A stretch of DNA of 64,000 bases from an uncultured Lachnoclostridium sp. (GTDB lineage Bacteria; Bacillota; Clostridia; Lachnospirales; Lachnospiraceae): assembly GCA_947369165.1 (NCBI GenBank), contig CANBKJ010000002.1:16076-80075 (forward strand), written 5' to 3'. Of the stretch, positions 17,372-26,658 are shown piece by piece. Every line of letters starts with the position of its first letter. Position 1 is the first letter of the stretch. The translations under genes and the position numbers were made by a program. The notes beneath the pieces were generated by a model that saw only the letters and a program-made list of their open reading frames with translations, searched no databases and was not told where the DNA came from.

Positions 17372-17412
17372 AGGGGGTTCCTCCTTTTGGATCCATCGTG
17401 GTATATGTATTC

Positions 17413-17441
17413 TTTATAGCATAATTTTACCTGTTGTGCAA
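17413..17441 (-). promoter_or_regulatory. Promoter of the GH31 gene
   Basis: On the minus strand TTGCAC (17436-17441) and TATAAA (17413-17418) are separated by 17 bp and lie about 45 bp upstream of the start codon. I see no catabolite-repression cre-like palindrome. Confidence 0.55.
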
Positions 17442-17507
17442 CAATATAAAGTCAAAGCCTTTAGTGGAAGAATGAATATTGACTAATGATAAATAAAAAT
17501 GTTTCAT

Positions 17508-17540
17508 TGTAACATTTCACGGACATTTGCCTGTTATACT
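17508..17540 (+). promoter_or_regulatory. Promoter of the two-component operon with OmpR-type direct repeat
   Basis: ACATTT occurs at 17512 and 17523, 11 bp apart, inside TGTAACATTTCACGGACATTT; -10 TATACT follows at 17535-17540, and no -35 hexamer is at the normal place. The same layout with the same 23-bp distance from first repeat to -10 occurs in front of the ABC genes at 19391. This fits self-activation by the OmpR-family regulator. Confidence 0.7.
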
Positions 17541-17568
17541 ATCTGCAAAAAGAAAAGGAAGTGACGAT

Positions 17569-18261
17569 ATGAAGCAGATTTTAATTGTCGAGGACGACAG
17601 TTTTTTGAATAAGATGTTGGCCTACAACCTGACCGCTGACGGTTACGGTGTGACCTCTGCCCTGAACGCCAGGACAGCCACCGAAGCCCTGCACACGCGA
17701 GAATTTGATTTAGTCCTGCTGGACATCAACCTGCCGGATGGCAGTGGCTACGACCTATGCCGGTTGATTAAGCCGGAACACCCGGACACTATTGTGATCT
17801 TCCTGACCGCCAACGATCAGGAGAGCGACCAGATACGGGGCTATGAGGTGGGCGCGGTGGACTATATCACAAAGCCCTTTGTGATTGGAGCATTGCAGCG
17901 GAAAATCAAAGCCATGTTCGCCATGCTGGAACACCACAGGCCCGCAAAGGATATTTACGATGATGGGCGGCTGTTTCTGGACTTCTCCGAGCAGGCCGCA
18001 GACCTGAACGGAAAGCCGCTGTCCTTATCCCCAATGGAGTATAAAATGCTGAACCTGTTCCGCAAAAACCCGAAGCAGGTACTTACACGCCAGCAGCTTT
18101 TGGAAAGGCTGTGGGATGTGGACGAGCGTTTTGTTGACGAACACACCCTGACAACCTCTATCAGCCGTATTCGCAGCAAGATCGAAGCGGATGGCGGTGC
18201 GCCCTATATCAAGACGATTTACGGCATGGGCTATCAATGGACGGGAGGCGAGAAGAAATGA
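17569..18261 (+). CDS. OmpR/PhoB-family response regulator
   Basis: 230 aa; ATG 17569 with AAAAGGAAG upstream gives the normal receiver start MKQILIVEDD. The receiver domain has the acidic pair (9-10), phospho-acceptor Asp in LLDINLPDG (about 52), Thr in FLTAND and Lys in YITKPF. The C-terminal winged-helix domain (about 130-230) includes the LLERLWD and VDEHTLTTSISRIRSKI segments. Its stop codon overlaps the start of the kinase gene (ATGA), so they are translationally coupled. It probably controls the downstream ABC transporter genes through the 11-bp direct repeats. Confidence 0.95.
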   Translation: MKQILIVEDDSFLNKMLAYNLTADGYGVTSALNARTATEALHTREFDLVLLDINLPDGSGYDLCRLIKPEHPDTIVIFLTANDQESDQIRGYEVGAVDYITKPFVIGALQRKIKAMFAMLEHHRPAKDIYDDGRLFLDFSEQAADLNGKPLSLSPMEYKMLNLFRKNPKQVLTRQQLLERLWDVDERFVDEHTLTTSISRIRSKIEADGGAPYIKTIYGMGYQWTGGEKK

Positions 18262-19289
18262 CGCTCAAAGACCTATCGGTAAAAAAGCTGTTCCGTCTGG
18301 TGGTGGCTGGTCTGCTGCTTTCCATGACGGCGATCACGCTGGCCCTGTTCCTTGTGACAAAACAGACGGCGGTATTGCTTGCAGGTGGCGCACTGTTTCT
18401 CTGCACCCTCGTCTGGTTTTTTCTGCTGACGTTAGCTTTTGGAAAGCGCCTGTCCCTGTTTACCTCTGACCTGTGCCAGACCCTTGACCACATGATTGAG
18501 GGTGAGGTCGCACCCCAGCGTGCAGAGGACAGCGAAACCATGCTGGCCCGTATAAGCCATCGGCTTTCCCGCCTCTATCAAATTATGCAGGAGAACCGGC
18601 GTAAGGTGGATGAAGAACGGCAGGAGCTTCAAGCCCTGGTATCGGATATTTCCCACCAGATAAAAACGCCGGTGAGCAATCTGAAAATGGCAGCGGACAC
18701 TCTGCTGGAAAAGCCTATGGCCGAAACGGAGCGTACCGATTTCATCCGGGGTATTCGTACCCAAACGGATAAGCTGGATTTTCTTTTTCAGGCGCTTGTG
18801 AAAACCTCCCGTCTGGAAACGGGCGTCATTCAGTTGAATAAGAAACCGGGCTGTCTCTTTGATACTGTGGCCCAGGCCATGAGCGGGATCGTGTATGCTG
18901 CGGAGAAAAAACAAATCGCCGTGTCCGTGGACTGCCCGGAAGATCTCACCCTCTCCCATGACAGCAAATGGACAAGCGAAGCCCTGTTCAATCTGCTGGA
19001 CAATGCGGTAAAGTACACCCCGGCAGGAGGAAACATTTCTGTATCGGTGATGGAATGGGAAATGTATGTGGAGGTCAAAGTCACCGACACCGGCAAGGGC
19101 ATTTCCGAGAGCAGCCAGGCGGCTGTCTTCCGGCGATTCTACCGGGAGGAAGCAGTGCATGAGCAGCAGGGCGTGGGCATTGGCCTGTATCTGGCCCGTG
19201 AAATTGTGACCCGGCAGGGCGGCTATATCAAAGTGGTTTCAGAGCCGGGGCAAGGTTCTGCTTTTTCCATTATGCTCCCTGTGAAGTAA
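18258..19289 (+). CDS. Sensor histidine kinase with almost no extracellular loop
   Basis: 343 aa; ATG 18258 overlaps the regulator stop. Two transmembrane helices (about 13-33 and 38-58) are separated by only a few residues, so there is no outer sensor domain. This is typical of intramembrane-sensing kinases that work with BceAB-type ABC transporters. A linker/HAMP-like region, HisKA with the phosphorylated His in SDISHQIKTP (about 137), and an HATPase domain with NLLDNAVKYTP, DTGKGI and GVGIGLYLA follow. The likely role is to sense flux or conformational state of the transporter encoded downstream, often in response to peptide antibiotics; this is inferred from family knowledge and context. 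Confidence 0.93.
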   Translation: MTLKDLSVKKLFRLVVAGLLLSMTAITLALFLVTKQTAVLLAGGALFLCTLVWFFLLTLAFGKRLSLFTSDLCQTLDHMIEGEVAPQRAEDSETMLARISHRLSRLYQIMQENRRKVDEERQELQALVSDISHQIKTPVSNLKMAADTLLEKPMAETERTDFIRGIRTQTDKLDFLFQALVKTSRLETGVIQLNKKPGCLFDTVAQAMSGIVYAAEKKQIAVSVDCPEDLTLSHDSKWTSEALFNLLDNAVKYTPAGGNISVSVMEWEMYVEVKVTDTGKGISESSQAAVFRRFYREEAVHEQQGVGIGLYLAREIVTRQGGYIKVVSEPGQGSAFSIMLPVK

Positions 19290-19334
19290 AGGACAGCGGG
19301 CGGCCTTTTCCGGCTGTCTGCTGAAATTTTCTTG

Positions 19335-19353
19335 AAATGTCCGAGCATTGTAA
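19335..19353 (-). promoter_or_regulatory. Inverted copy of the OmpR-type site
   Basis: AAATGTCCG (19335-19343) followed by CATTGTA is the reverse complement of the CGGACATTT element seen at 17521 and 19404. It lies about 50 bp upstream of the direct-repeat promoter of the ABC genes and could be a further binding site for the same regulator. Confidence 0.45.
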
Positions 19354-19390
19354 TAATTCACCCTGATTTTCATTAAAATTTTTTTGCCGC

Positions 19391-19423
19391 TGTAACATTT
19401 CGCGGACATTTGGGTTTTACAAT
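19391..19423 (+). promoter_or_regulatory. Promoter of the ABC transporter genes with OmpR-type direct repeat
   Basis: TGTAACATTTCGCGGACATTT has ACATTT at 19395 and 19406 (11 bp apart); -10 TACAAT is at 19418-19423. Repeat sequence and spacing match the promoter at 17508. Confidence 0.7.
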
Positions 19424-19465
19424 AGCCTTATCAACAGGTAAAAGCCTTGAAAGGAGTATTTGAAC

Positions 19466-20131
<666 letters not shown>

Positions 20132-20146
20132 AGGAGGTGGCAGGCT

Positions 20147-22522
20147 ATGACGTGGCCTTTTGAAAATGATACCTGCACCATTGAAAAAAAGCTGGCGAAA
20201 AGAAGTCTGAAAAGCGAAAAACGCCGAAACATGATGGTGATGATCTCTGTTGCGCTGGCTGCATTTTTGGTTTGCTTTACAGGAATTGTATCTACCTCTG
20301 TAATGCAAATACAGCGCAATCAGGTTGTCGATACTTACGAGGTCGTTTGGCTGGGAATTGACGAAACCGATATAGAAACCTTAAAAGGGCTGCCGGAGTT
20401 TGCCCGTGTGGGCGGTTACTATGAGCTCGGGCAGGAACACTCTGAACAGGGCTATCATGCGTCCTATGTATATTGCGACGAGGAAATGATGTATATTGCC
20501 CGCGACCAGATGAATCTGCTGGAGGGCCGTGTGCCTGAAAAAGCGAACGAGGTTGTGGTAAGTGAATATTTTCTAGCCACTTATGGAAATAACGCCAAGA
20601 TTGGGGAAACTGTCATTTTACATACAGACAGCTTTCACGGAGAATATACCGTAACAGGCATTATGGACAGCGTGGGAGAAAAAGAGGCAAATACCTGCGC
20701 TATAATTCTTTCAAAGGCAGCACTGACTGAATGGACAGGTTTTGATTCGGCGGGGTATCGTGCCTATGTGCATTTTAAAAATGATACGCAACTGGATGAA
20801 GAAACCATGACAGCTTATTGCCGGGAAATTGCCAGCAACTATGATCTGCCTCCTGTGGGAATGAACAGCACCTATTTAACTTACTATTCCAGGTCGATAG
20901 ATTTTGCTGCTCTTGGCAGTGTCGCATTACTTGTTTTGGTTGGTGGATATATCGTCATTCAGAGTATCTTCCGTATCTCTATCAATGACAAGATAAAAAG
21001 CTATGGGCAGTTTCGTACCATTGGCACAACACAGAAACAAGTCAGACGGATTGTGAAGAAAGAGGGGCAGCGGCTCGGCAGTATCGGTATTGTGGCTGGT
21101 GTGATGTTAGGCGTATGCGGCGGATATATCCTGTTCCCCAAAGGTTTCAATGCTTTCTATTATGGGGGAGTCATTGTTTTAGCAGTGCTGATCTGCTGGT
21201 TTATGGTGTCCATTTCGATTCGGAAACCGATTAAAATTGCCTCAAACATTTCACCATTAGAAGCAGTACGCTTCTCCGCTGAACAGAAAACCATACACTG
21301 CCGGAAGAAAAATATCAAGCTCAACCCTGTTTCGATGGGCATTGCAAATTTCAAGCGTGACCGCAAAAAGACGATCAGCATTGTGGCCTCGTTAAGTTTA
21401 GGCGGTATTTTCCTTTTGATTATTGCATCTGCACTTTTGACAAGATCGCCGGAACAGTATGCACGGCAATTCTACCCGGATGGTGATTATAAAATCTATA
21501 TGGATTCAGATCAATCCGAAATAGAGCTGATGGCCGTAGGAAATCCCTTAAATGAAGAATTGAGGCTGGAAATCTTATCCATCGACGGCGTGACCGATGT
21601 AATTGAGAAAAGAGAAGCGATTCACGGAAAGGTTACAGCAGCAAATAGTAATTCCACAAGTGGAGCGTGTGATTTTCTTAACGAAGAAAATTACCATGAA
21701 GCCGAACACGCTTTAATTGCTGGTTCTCTGCCAACGGGTGAACATGAGGTTGTGATTGGGCAGCTTATTCAGGAATACCTCGGAGATATAGAAATTGGCA
21801 CAACACTTGAACTTTCTGTTGGGCAAGAGGTTGTCCCCATTACGGTATCTGGTATATTTGATACAAAGAAAGTTACAAACGGTCATGGGGCTTTAGCAAT
21901 GGATGCAACACAAATGTTCCTTTCCAGAGAATTTGCAGAGAAAGTCTTTCCTGAAATCGAGAACTTCAATTATTCATGGAGTATTGTAAGCGAACCTGAA
22001 AAAGCGCAAAGCGTAGAAAATGGACTACGCAATATCGTCGCAAACCACAGCAACATTTCTTTAGATGCTTTTAGCATACAGAAGGAGTATCAGGAAGCGC
22101 AAAGTTCAATTATATTTGGTGGTTTACAGGCACTTTCTTGGATGATCTTCCTGTTTGGTGTTATCAACCTTATTAACACCACACTCTCAAATCAGATTTC
22201 ACGCAAGAAGGAAAACAGCATTTTACGATCTGTCGGTTTAACCGGGAAACAGCTCTGTCAGATGAATGTTTACGAGGGGTTGTGTTATGCGTCCTCTGCT
22301 GCATTGGTAACCCTGATTGTTGGACTACCTATAGCAATCATCGTTAGTAGGAAGATAAGCACGGTGGCCTTTGCCGGTGAAATAGTTCCTTACCAGTTCC
22401 CGGTTTTAGAAATGGGACTGTTCATCCTGGTGCTGTTTGGGATGGAATTGATTCTGTCTGTGTGGACGGTGAACAGGCAGAAAAAGCAATCTCTGATCGA
22501 GCAAATGCGTTCAATAGAATGA
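20147..22522 (+). CDS. FtsX-fold ABC transporter permease
   Basis: 791 aa; ATG 20147 after AAAGGAGG. The N-terminal helix (about 29-53) is followed by an outer domain (about 60-260), a three-helix FtsX unit (about 265-375), a second helix and large outer domain (about 410-650) and a final three-helix FtsX unit (about 660-775). This duplicated layout is found in MacB/BceB-like permeases linked to antimicrobial peptide resistance. Cell envelope location is certain from the helices; the substrate is unknown. The response regulator, kinase and ATPase genes are richer in G+C codons than the permease 3' part, so the operon may have been transferred as a unit from a relative. Confidence 0.9.
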   Translation: MTWPFENDTCTIEKKLAKRSLKSEKRRNMMVMISVALAAFLVCFTGIVSTSVMQIQRNQVVDTYEVVWLGIDETDIETLKGLPEFARVGGYYELGQEHSEQGYHASYVYCDEEMMYIARDQMNLLEGRVPEKANEVVVSEYFLATYGNNAKIGETVILHTDSFHGEYTVTGIMDSVGEKEANTCAIILSKAALTEWTGFDSAGYRAYVHFKNDTQLDEETMTAYCREIASNYDLPPVGMNSTYLTYYSRSIDFAALGSVALLVLVGGYIVIQSIFRISINDKIKSYGQFRTIGTTQKQVRRIVKKEGQRLGSIGIVAGVMLGVCGGYILFPKGFNAFYYGGVIVLAVLICWFMVSISIRKPIKIASNISPLEAVRFSAEQKTIHCRKKNIKLNPVSMGIANFKRDRKKTISIVASLSLGGIFLLIIASALLTRSPEQYARQFYPDGDYKIYMDSDQSEIELMAVGNPLNEELRLEILSIDGVTDVIEKREAIHGKVTAANSNSTSGACDFLNEENYHEAEHALIAGSLPTGEHEVVIGQLIQEYLGDIEIGTTLELSVGQEVVPITVSGIFDTKKVTNGHGALAMDATQMFLSREFAEKVFPEIENFNYSWSIVSEPEKAQSVENGLRNIVANHSNISLDAFSIQKEYQEAQSSIIFGGLQALSWMIFLFGVINLINTTLSNQISRKKENSILRSVGLTGKQLCQMNVYEGLCYASSAALVTLIVGLPIAIIVSRKISTVAFAGEIVPYQFPVLEMGLFILVLFGMELILSVWTVNRQKKQSLIEQMRSIE

Positions 22523-22560
22523 GCTCGAACCCATGCAGGATAAGCTGGTGGAGTACGCCT

Positions 22561-22612
22561 AGCTCGATGGCGCCATCGAGCTACAAGGAGTTGTCCGATG
22601 AACCATCGGAGT
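22561..22612. repeat. Two palindromes downstream of the permease
   Basis: AGCTCGATGG/CGCCATCGAGCT (22561-22582) is a perfect 22-bp palindrome, and TCCGATG...CATCGGA follows within 25 bp. No T run follows either, so they are poor terminators. Related words (CTCGATGG, GCCATCGA) recur near 31351 and 40940, suggesting a dispersed intergenic element. Confidence 0.6.
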
Positions 22613-22661
22613 TGATTTGTATTGGGATATAGGCATAGTTACTATCAGACAATAGTTCTAC

Positions 22662-22690
22662 TTGTCCTTCGATTAAAAGAATGATACAAT
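22662..22690 (+). promoter_or_regulatory. Promoter of the DUF6465-like/parA pair
   Basis: TTGTCC (22662-22667), 17-bp spacer, TACAAT (22685-22690), about 50 bp upstream of the start codon. Confidence 0.6.
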
Positions 22691-22740
22691 AGAATAAAGC
22701 AACAGAAAATGGAAGAATTGTTATTTCTGGAGGTGACTAT

Positions 22741-22995
22741 ATGGCACGGAGATGTAGTGTCGAGAGGGCAAATCAGCAGATTGGCAGCTTTGCCAGTGCC
22801 AGGAAAAATCTGATCATACAGTATCAGGGGCGGGAACGCTCGGAAAAGCATTTGCTTGACCTGATCTATCAGGATATTCTGGACCGGGGTGTGCAGGAGA
22901 CAGAGATTGAGGACATAGACATTTATGTAAAGCCAGAGGATCAGGCAGTATTTTACGTAATAAATAAAATGATAGAAGGGCAGATTGCTTTTTAA
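22741..22995 (+). CDS. Small conserved protein, resembles DUF6465
   Basis: 84 aa, ATG 22741 with TGGAGG upstream. No signal or membrane segment. The C-terminal half contains DIDIYVKPEDQAVFYVIN, a Tyr-Val-Lys-Pro-Glu core that I associate with the small DUF6465 family of Lachnospiraceae; I could not test this by search. Function is unknown. It ends 33 bp before the ParA gene and shares its promoter, so a role in the same process is possible. Confidence 0.75.
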   Translation: MARRCSVERANQQIGSFASARKNLIIQYQGRERSEKHLLDLIYQDILDRGVQETEIEDIDIYVKPEDQAVFYVINKMIEGQIAF

Positions 22996-23028
22996 TCTAT
23001 GCTTAAATGCAAAAGATGGAGGAGAACT

Positions 23029-23808
23029 ATGGCAGTAACATATGTGATCGCAAACCAAAAAGGCGGGATAGGGAAGACAACGACAGCGACGACGCTGGCA
23101 GGGATTCTAGGGACGAAGGGAAAAACATTATTGATCGATGCCGATCCCCAGGGGAACAGCACAAGCACCTATCAGGCTCTGATTGAAGATCAGGCTACGC
23201 TGTATGATGTGATGGTTGACTCTGATGCCTTGCCGATCGAAGAAGCGATCCAGCACATGCCCAATGGAGATATTGTGGCGTCAGACCCATTGCTTGCCAA
23301 AGCTGGGAAAATGCTGGATGGAAACGTGGAGGGACTTTACCGGCTGCAGGATGCGCTGGAATTATTAGAGGGATACGATTATATCGTGATTGACACAGCG
23401 CCATCATTAGATGTCGTATTATATAACTGTCTGATCGCGGCAGACCGGGTGATTATCCCGGTGACAGCGGATGCTTATGCGATGCAGGGATTATCCAAAT
23501 TAAATGAGACCATCAAGGCGGTACAGAAACGCCAAAATCCCAAATTGGAGATCGCAGGACTTTTGCTGGTAAAATATGCAGGGCGTTCCAATCTTGAAAA
23601 AAATGTAAAAGAAGAGATTCAGCAAGTCGCAGACCAGATCGGAACCAGACTCTTTCCAACCGCGGTGCGCGAGTGCGTGAAGACAAAGGAAGCACAGATG
23701 AATAAGAAACTGTTGATCGATTATGCTCCGAACTGTACCACGATGCAGGATTACCGGGAATTTGTGGAGGAGCTGCTGGCAGGTGAGGATGGAAGTGCCC
23801 GTGCCTGA
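23029..23808 (+). CDS. ParA/Soj-family ATPase (no ParB next to it)
   Basis: 259 aa. ATG 23029 (GGAGGAG upstream) places the deviant Walker A motif KGGIGKTTT at residues 11-19, as is usual. Other family marks are LLIDADPQGNST and YIVIDTAPS. ParA ATPases position chromosomes, plasmids or large complexes by forming ATP-dependent dimers on DNA. There is no ParB gene or parS-like repeat nearby, so this may be an orphan acting with the small protein before it or with the main chromosomal system. Length is normal for the chromosomal Soj type. Confidence 0.9.
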   Translation: MAVTYVIANQKGGIGKTTTATTLAGILGTKGKTLLIDADPQGNSTSTYQALIEDQATLYDVMVDSDALPIEEAIQHMPNGDIVASDPLLAKAGKMLDGNVEGLYRLQDALELLEGYDYIVIDTAPSLDVVLYNCLIAADRVIIPVTADAYAMQGLSKLNETIKAVQKRQNPKLEIAGLLLVKYAGRSNLEKNVKEEIQQVADQIGTRLFPTAVRECVKTKEAQMNKKLLIDYAPNCTTMQDYREFVEELLAGEDGSARA

Positions 23809-23834
23809 GACATACGATTGCAGGCAATTTACAG

Positions 23835-23863
23835 TTGACAATCCGCATCCAAATGATTATAAT
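23835..23863 (+). promoter_or_regulatory. Promoter of the thrS leader
   Basis: Consensus TTGACA (23835-23840), 17-bp spacer and TATAAT (23858-23863). The transcript would start near 23870, at the beginning of the T-box leader. Confidence 0.85.
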
Positions 23864-23869
23864 AGCCAT

Positions 23870-24150
23870 AACACGTTGAAGAGACGAGTAAAATGCGGTA
23901 ACATGACAGAGAAGGGTGTCGGAATGCAGGCGGTTTTAAAGTGACCAAAGGCATCGGGCTGGAAGCACCCCCATGGGAAACATTTGAAAACTACCTCTGA
24001 GTGGCCCTCATCCGGTCCGGTGACTCCGTTATCGTCAAATGAAGCCGGGTATCCTTCGGGTGAAGAGATGCCAATTAGGGTGGAACCGCGGGAATTAACA
24101 GATGATTATGCCCCGTCCCTGTAAACAAAAACTGTTTGCCGGGACGGGGC
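23870..24150 (+). promoter_or_regulatory. T-box riboswitch (tRNA-Thr-responsive) before thrS
   Basis: The T-box sequence TGGAACCGCGGG is at 24081-24092. AGGG just before it (24077-24080) can pair with CCCT at 24117-24120 (antiterminator), while CGTCCC in the same place can pair with GGGACG (24141-24146) to form the competing hairpin 24110-24150. Uncharged tRNA-Thr would favour the antiterminator and thrS expression. A possible Thr specifier is ACC in GTGACCAAAGG near 23940-23950, which would fit the tRNA-Thr(GGT) gene at 43327, but I have not folded stem I fully. The terminator stem is followed by TTCGTGCG rather than a T run, which is unusual. The remaining 130 bp before thrS show no gene. 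Confidence 0.88.
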
Positions 24151-24279
24151 TTCGTGCGTGTAAACAACAAGATACGCATCTCCCCTGGAGACAGCCGATT
24201 TCATGCCTGCATGTAAAAATAGCTGCATCTGGGAGGAATATGTGACGACTTAAATGAATGGGAAAGGAATGGAATAAAC

Positions 24280-26259
24280 ATGAAAGTATTATTAAAAGAT
24301 GGTTCCAGCAAAGAATATGCGGATCCAATGGCGATCATTGATATTGCGAAGGACATCAGCGAAGGGCTTGCCAGAGTGGCCTGTGTGGCAGAGCTGGATG
24401 GTGAGACGGTGGATCTTCGTACGGTGGTGGACGGAGAGCATGAGTTAAATATACTAACTTTTGACAGCGAGGAAGGAAAGGCGGCCTATCGGCACACCGC
24501 TTCCCATGTGCTGGCGCAGGCAGTCAAGCGTCTGTACCCGGAGGCAAAATGTGCCATCGGTCCTTCGATCGCCGATGGATTTTACTATGATTTTGATATG
24601 GAGTCATTGGACAGGGAAGCCCTGGATAAAATAGAAAAAGAGATGAAAAAGATCGTGAAGGAGGGGGCAGAGCTTGAGCGTTTTACCCTTCCGAGACAGG
24701 AAGCGATCGAATTGATGAAAAAGCGGGAAGAGCCATATAAAGTAGAACTGATCGAAGATCTTCCAGAAGACGCACAGATCTCCTTCTACCAGCAGGGCGA
24801 ATATATCGACCTGTGCGCCGGTCCACATCTGATGAGTACAAAGCCATTAAAAGCAATGAAATTGATCTCGTCCTCTGGAGCATACTGGAGAGGAAATGAA
24901 AAAAATAAGATGCTGACCCGCGTATATGGTACGGCATTTACCAAAAAGGCAGACCTGGATGCCCATATGGAACATCTGGCGGACATTAAAAAACGGGATC
25001 ACAATAAACTGGGCCGGGAGATGGAGCTCTTCACCACGGTGGATGTGATCGGACAGGGACTTCCTCTGATCATGCCAAACGGAGCGAAAATGATCATGAA
25101 GCTTCAGCGCTGGATCGAGGATCTGGAGGATAAAGAGTGGGGCTATATCCGGACAAAGACACCGCTTATGGCAAAGAGCGATCTGTATAAGATTTCCGGG
25201 CACTGGGACCACTATACCGATGGAATGTTTGTGCTGGGAGATGAGGAAAAAGACAAAGAAGTTTTTGCACTGCGGCCTATGACCTGTCCCTTCCAGTATT
25301 ATGTGTTCAAAGCCAGCCAGAAATCCTATCGTGACCTGCCATGCCGTTATGGCGAGACTTCTACCCTGTTTCGGAATGAAGAGTCGGGAGAGATGCACGG
25401 TCTCACCCGTGTAAGACAGTTCACGATCTCCGAGGGACATCTGGTGGTGCGTCCTGATCAGATGGTGGAGGAATTCAAAGGTTGTATCGCATTGGCACAG
25501 TACTGTCTTCAGACCCTTGGTCTGGAAGAGGATGTGACCTATCATCTGTCCAAATGGGATCCGGAGAATAAAGAAAAATATATAGGTGAGGCAGAAGTCT
25601 GGGAGGAGACGGAACAGCATATCCGCAATATTCTTAAGGAACTGAACATTCCTTTTACCGAGGACGTGGGCGAAGCTGCCTTTTATGGTCCGAAGGTAGA
25701 TATCAATGCGAAAAACGTCTATGGCAAAGAGGATACCATGATTACCATTCAGTGGGATGCCCTGCTGGCAGAGCAGTTTGACATGTACTATATCGATGAA
25801 AATGGGGAAAAGGTACGTCCCTATATCATCCACAGGACTTCCCTTGGGTGCTATGAGAGAACACTGGCATGGCTGATCGAAAAATATGCAGGTTTGTTCC
25901 CGACATGGCTGTGTCCGGAGCAGGTTCGTGTCCTTCCTATATCAGAAAAATATTCTGAGTATGCGGAACAGGTAAAGGCGGAACTGGATAAGAATGGTGT
26001 GGATGCCACAGTGGACAGCCGTTCGGAAAAGATCGGGTTTAAGATCCGTGAGGCGAGACTCAAAAAGATTCCTTATATGCTGATCGTTGGCCAGAAGGAA
26101 CAGGAAGAAAACCTGGTATCTTTGCGGAGCCGTTATAAGGGGGATGAAGGTCAGGTAGCGCTTTCTGATTTCATTCAGGATATCGTAGAAGAGATCCGAA
26201 CCAAAGAGATCCGAAAGATTGAAGTAGAGGAACAGCCTTCGGAGGGAAAGAAAGGTTGA
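24280..26259 (+). CDS. thrS: Threonyl-tRNA synthetase
   Basis: 659 aa, full length; ATG 24280 with AAAGGA upstream. TGS domain (about 1-62), second additional domain with the editing motif HTASHVLAQ (about 70-230), class II catalytic core (about 240-535) with MTCPFQ (zinc Cys) and motif 3 region HRTSLGCYERTLAWLIEK, and anticodon-binding domain (about 540-645). It joins Thr to tRNA-Thr in the cytosol and clears mischarged Ser. The T-box leader gives induction on threonine shortage. It is followed by two small membrane protein genes 29 and 26 bp downstream that may be read from the same transcript. Confidence 0.98.
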   Translation: MKVLLKDGSSKEYADPMAIIDIAKDISEGLARVACVAELDGETVDLRTVVDGEHELNILTFDSEEGKAAYRHTASHVLAQAVKRLYPEAKCAIGPSIADGFYYDFDMESLDREALDKIEKEMKKIVKEGAELERFTLPRQEAIELMKKREEPYKVELIEDLPEDAQISFYQQGEYIDLCAGPHLMSTKPLKAMKLISSSGAYWRGNEKNKMLTRVYGTAFTKKADLDAHMEHLADIKKRDHNKLGREMELFTTVDVIGQGLPLIMPNGAKMIMKLQRWIEDLEDKEWGYIRTKTPLMAKSDLYKISGHWDHYTDGMFVLGDEEKDKEVFALRPMTCPFQYYVFKASQKSYRDLPCRYGETSTLFRNEESGEMHGLTRVRQFTISEGHLVVRPDQMVEEFKGCIALAQYCLQTLGLEEDVTYHLSKWDPENKEKYIGEAEVWEETEQHIRNILKELNIPFTEDVGEAAFYGPKVDINAKNVYGKEDTMITIQWDALLAEQFDMYYIDENGEKVRPYIIHRTSLGCYERTLAWLIEKYAGLFPTWLCPEQVRVLPISEKYSEYAEQVKAELDKNGVDATVDSRSEKIGFKIREARLKKIPYMLIVGQKEQEENLVSLRSRYKGDEGQVALSDFIQDIVEEIRTKEIRKIEVEEQPSEGKKG

Positions 26260-26287
26260 AAACCTTCGGTTGAAAAGGAGACGAGTC

Positions 26288-26632
26288 ATGGAAACAAACA
26301 ATAGACCGAACACAAAGGCGATTGCGTCCCTGGTAATATCCTGCATATCGGTGTTGAATTGCTGCCTGTGGCAGTTAGCGATACTGTGTGCTGTGGTAGG
26401 GATCGTACTTGGGATCATCGCACTGCGGGAAGAGAACCAGAGACAGAAGGATCTGGCGGTTGCCGGTATTGTAGTGGGAGCAGTGGGGCTGACACTGAGT
26501 ATAACCCTGGTTGTGATCAGTATCATGTTATATTCAGAAGGAGGCGGCGTGAATCCGGGAACTGTCCCAGCCGGAAAAGATACAGTAATGGCAGCATTTT
26601 ATATCTGGGGACAAAAAATCTTTTGTCCCTGA
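26288..26632 (+). CDS. DUF4190-like small membrane protein
   Basis: 114 aa; ATG 26288 with AAAAGGAG upstream, 28 bp behind thrS. Two hydrophobic helices (about 11-47 and 58-83) with a short charged loop between (REENQRQKD), the layout of DUF4190 proteins. No function is known for the family. The last codons lie in a hairpin (26608-26629), so the C-terminus (FYIWGQKIFCP) may be an accidental extension over an intergenic element. A second, related gene follows directly. Confidence 0.75.
   Translation: METNNRPNTKAIASLVISCISVLNCCLWQLAILCAVVGIVLGIIALREENQRQKDLAVAGIVVGAVGLTLSITLVVISIMLYSEGGGVNPGTVPAGKDTVMAAFYIWGQKIFCP
26608..26629. repeat. Palindromic hairpin over the 3' end of a small gene
   Basis: GGGACAAAA ... 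TTTTGTCCC with a 4-nt loop, ending at the stop codon. A hairpin of the same type (TTGGGGGCAAAA ... TTTTGGCCCCAA) occurs at 63448-63474. In a third place, 43500-43533, ATTGGGGG and CTCCCAAT face each other. Confidence 0.6.
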
Positions 26633-26658
26633 ACATAACGGAAAAGGAGTAGAGATAA

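Noticed and set aside
22521-22563. Possible gene remnant (frame reading ELEPMQDKLVEYA and stop) behind the permease
   Set aside because: Only about 14 codons, no start signal, and no firm family match.
24847-25833. 328-codon open frame antisense to thrS
   Set aside because: thrS is complete and conserved on the plus strand; the antisense frame shows no family motif.
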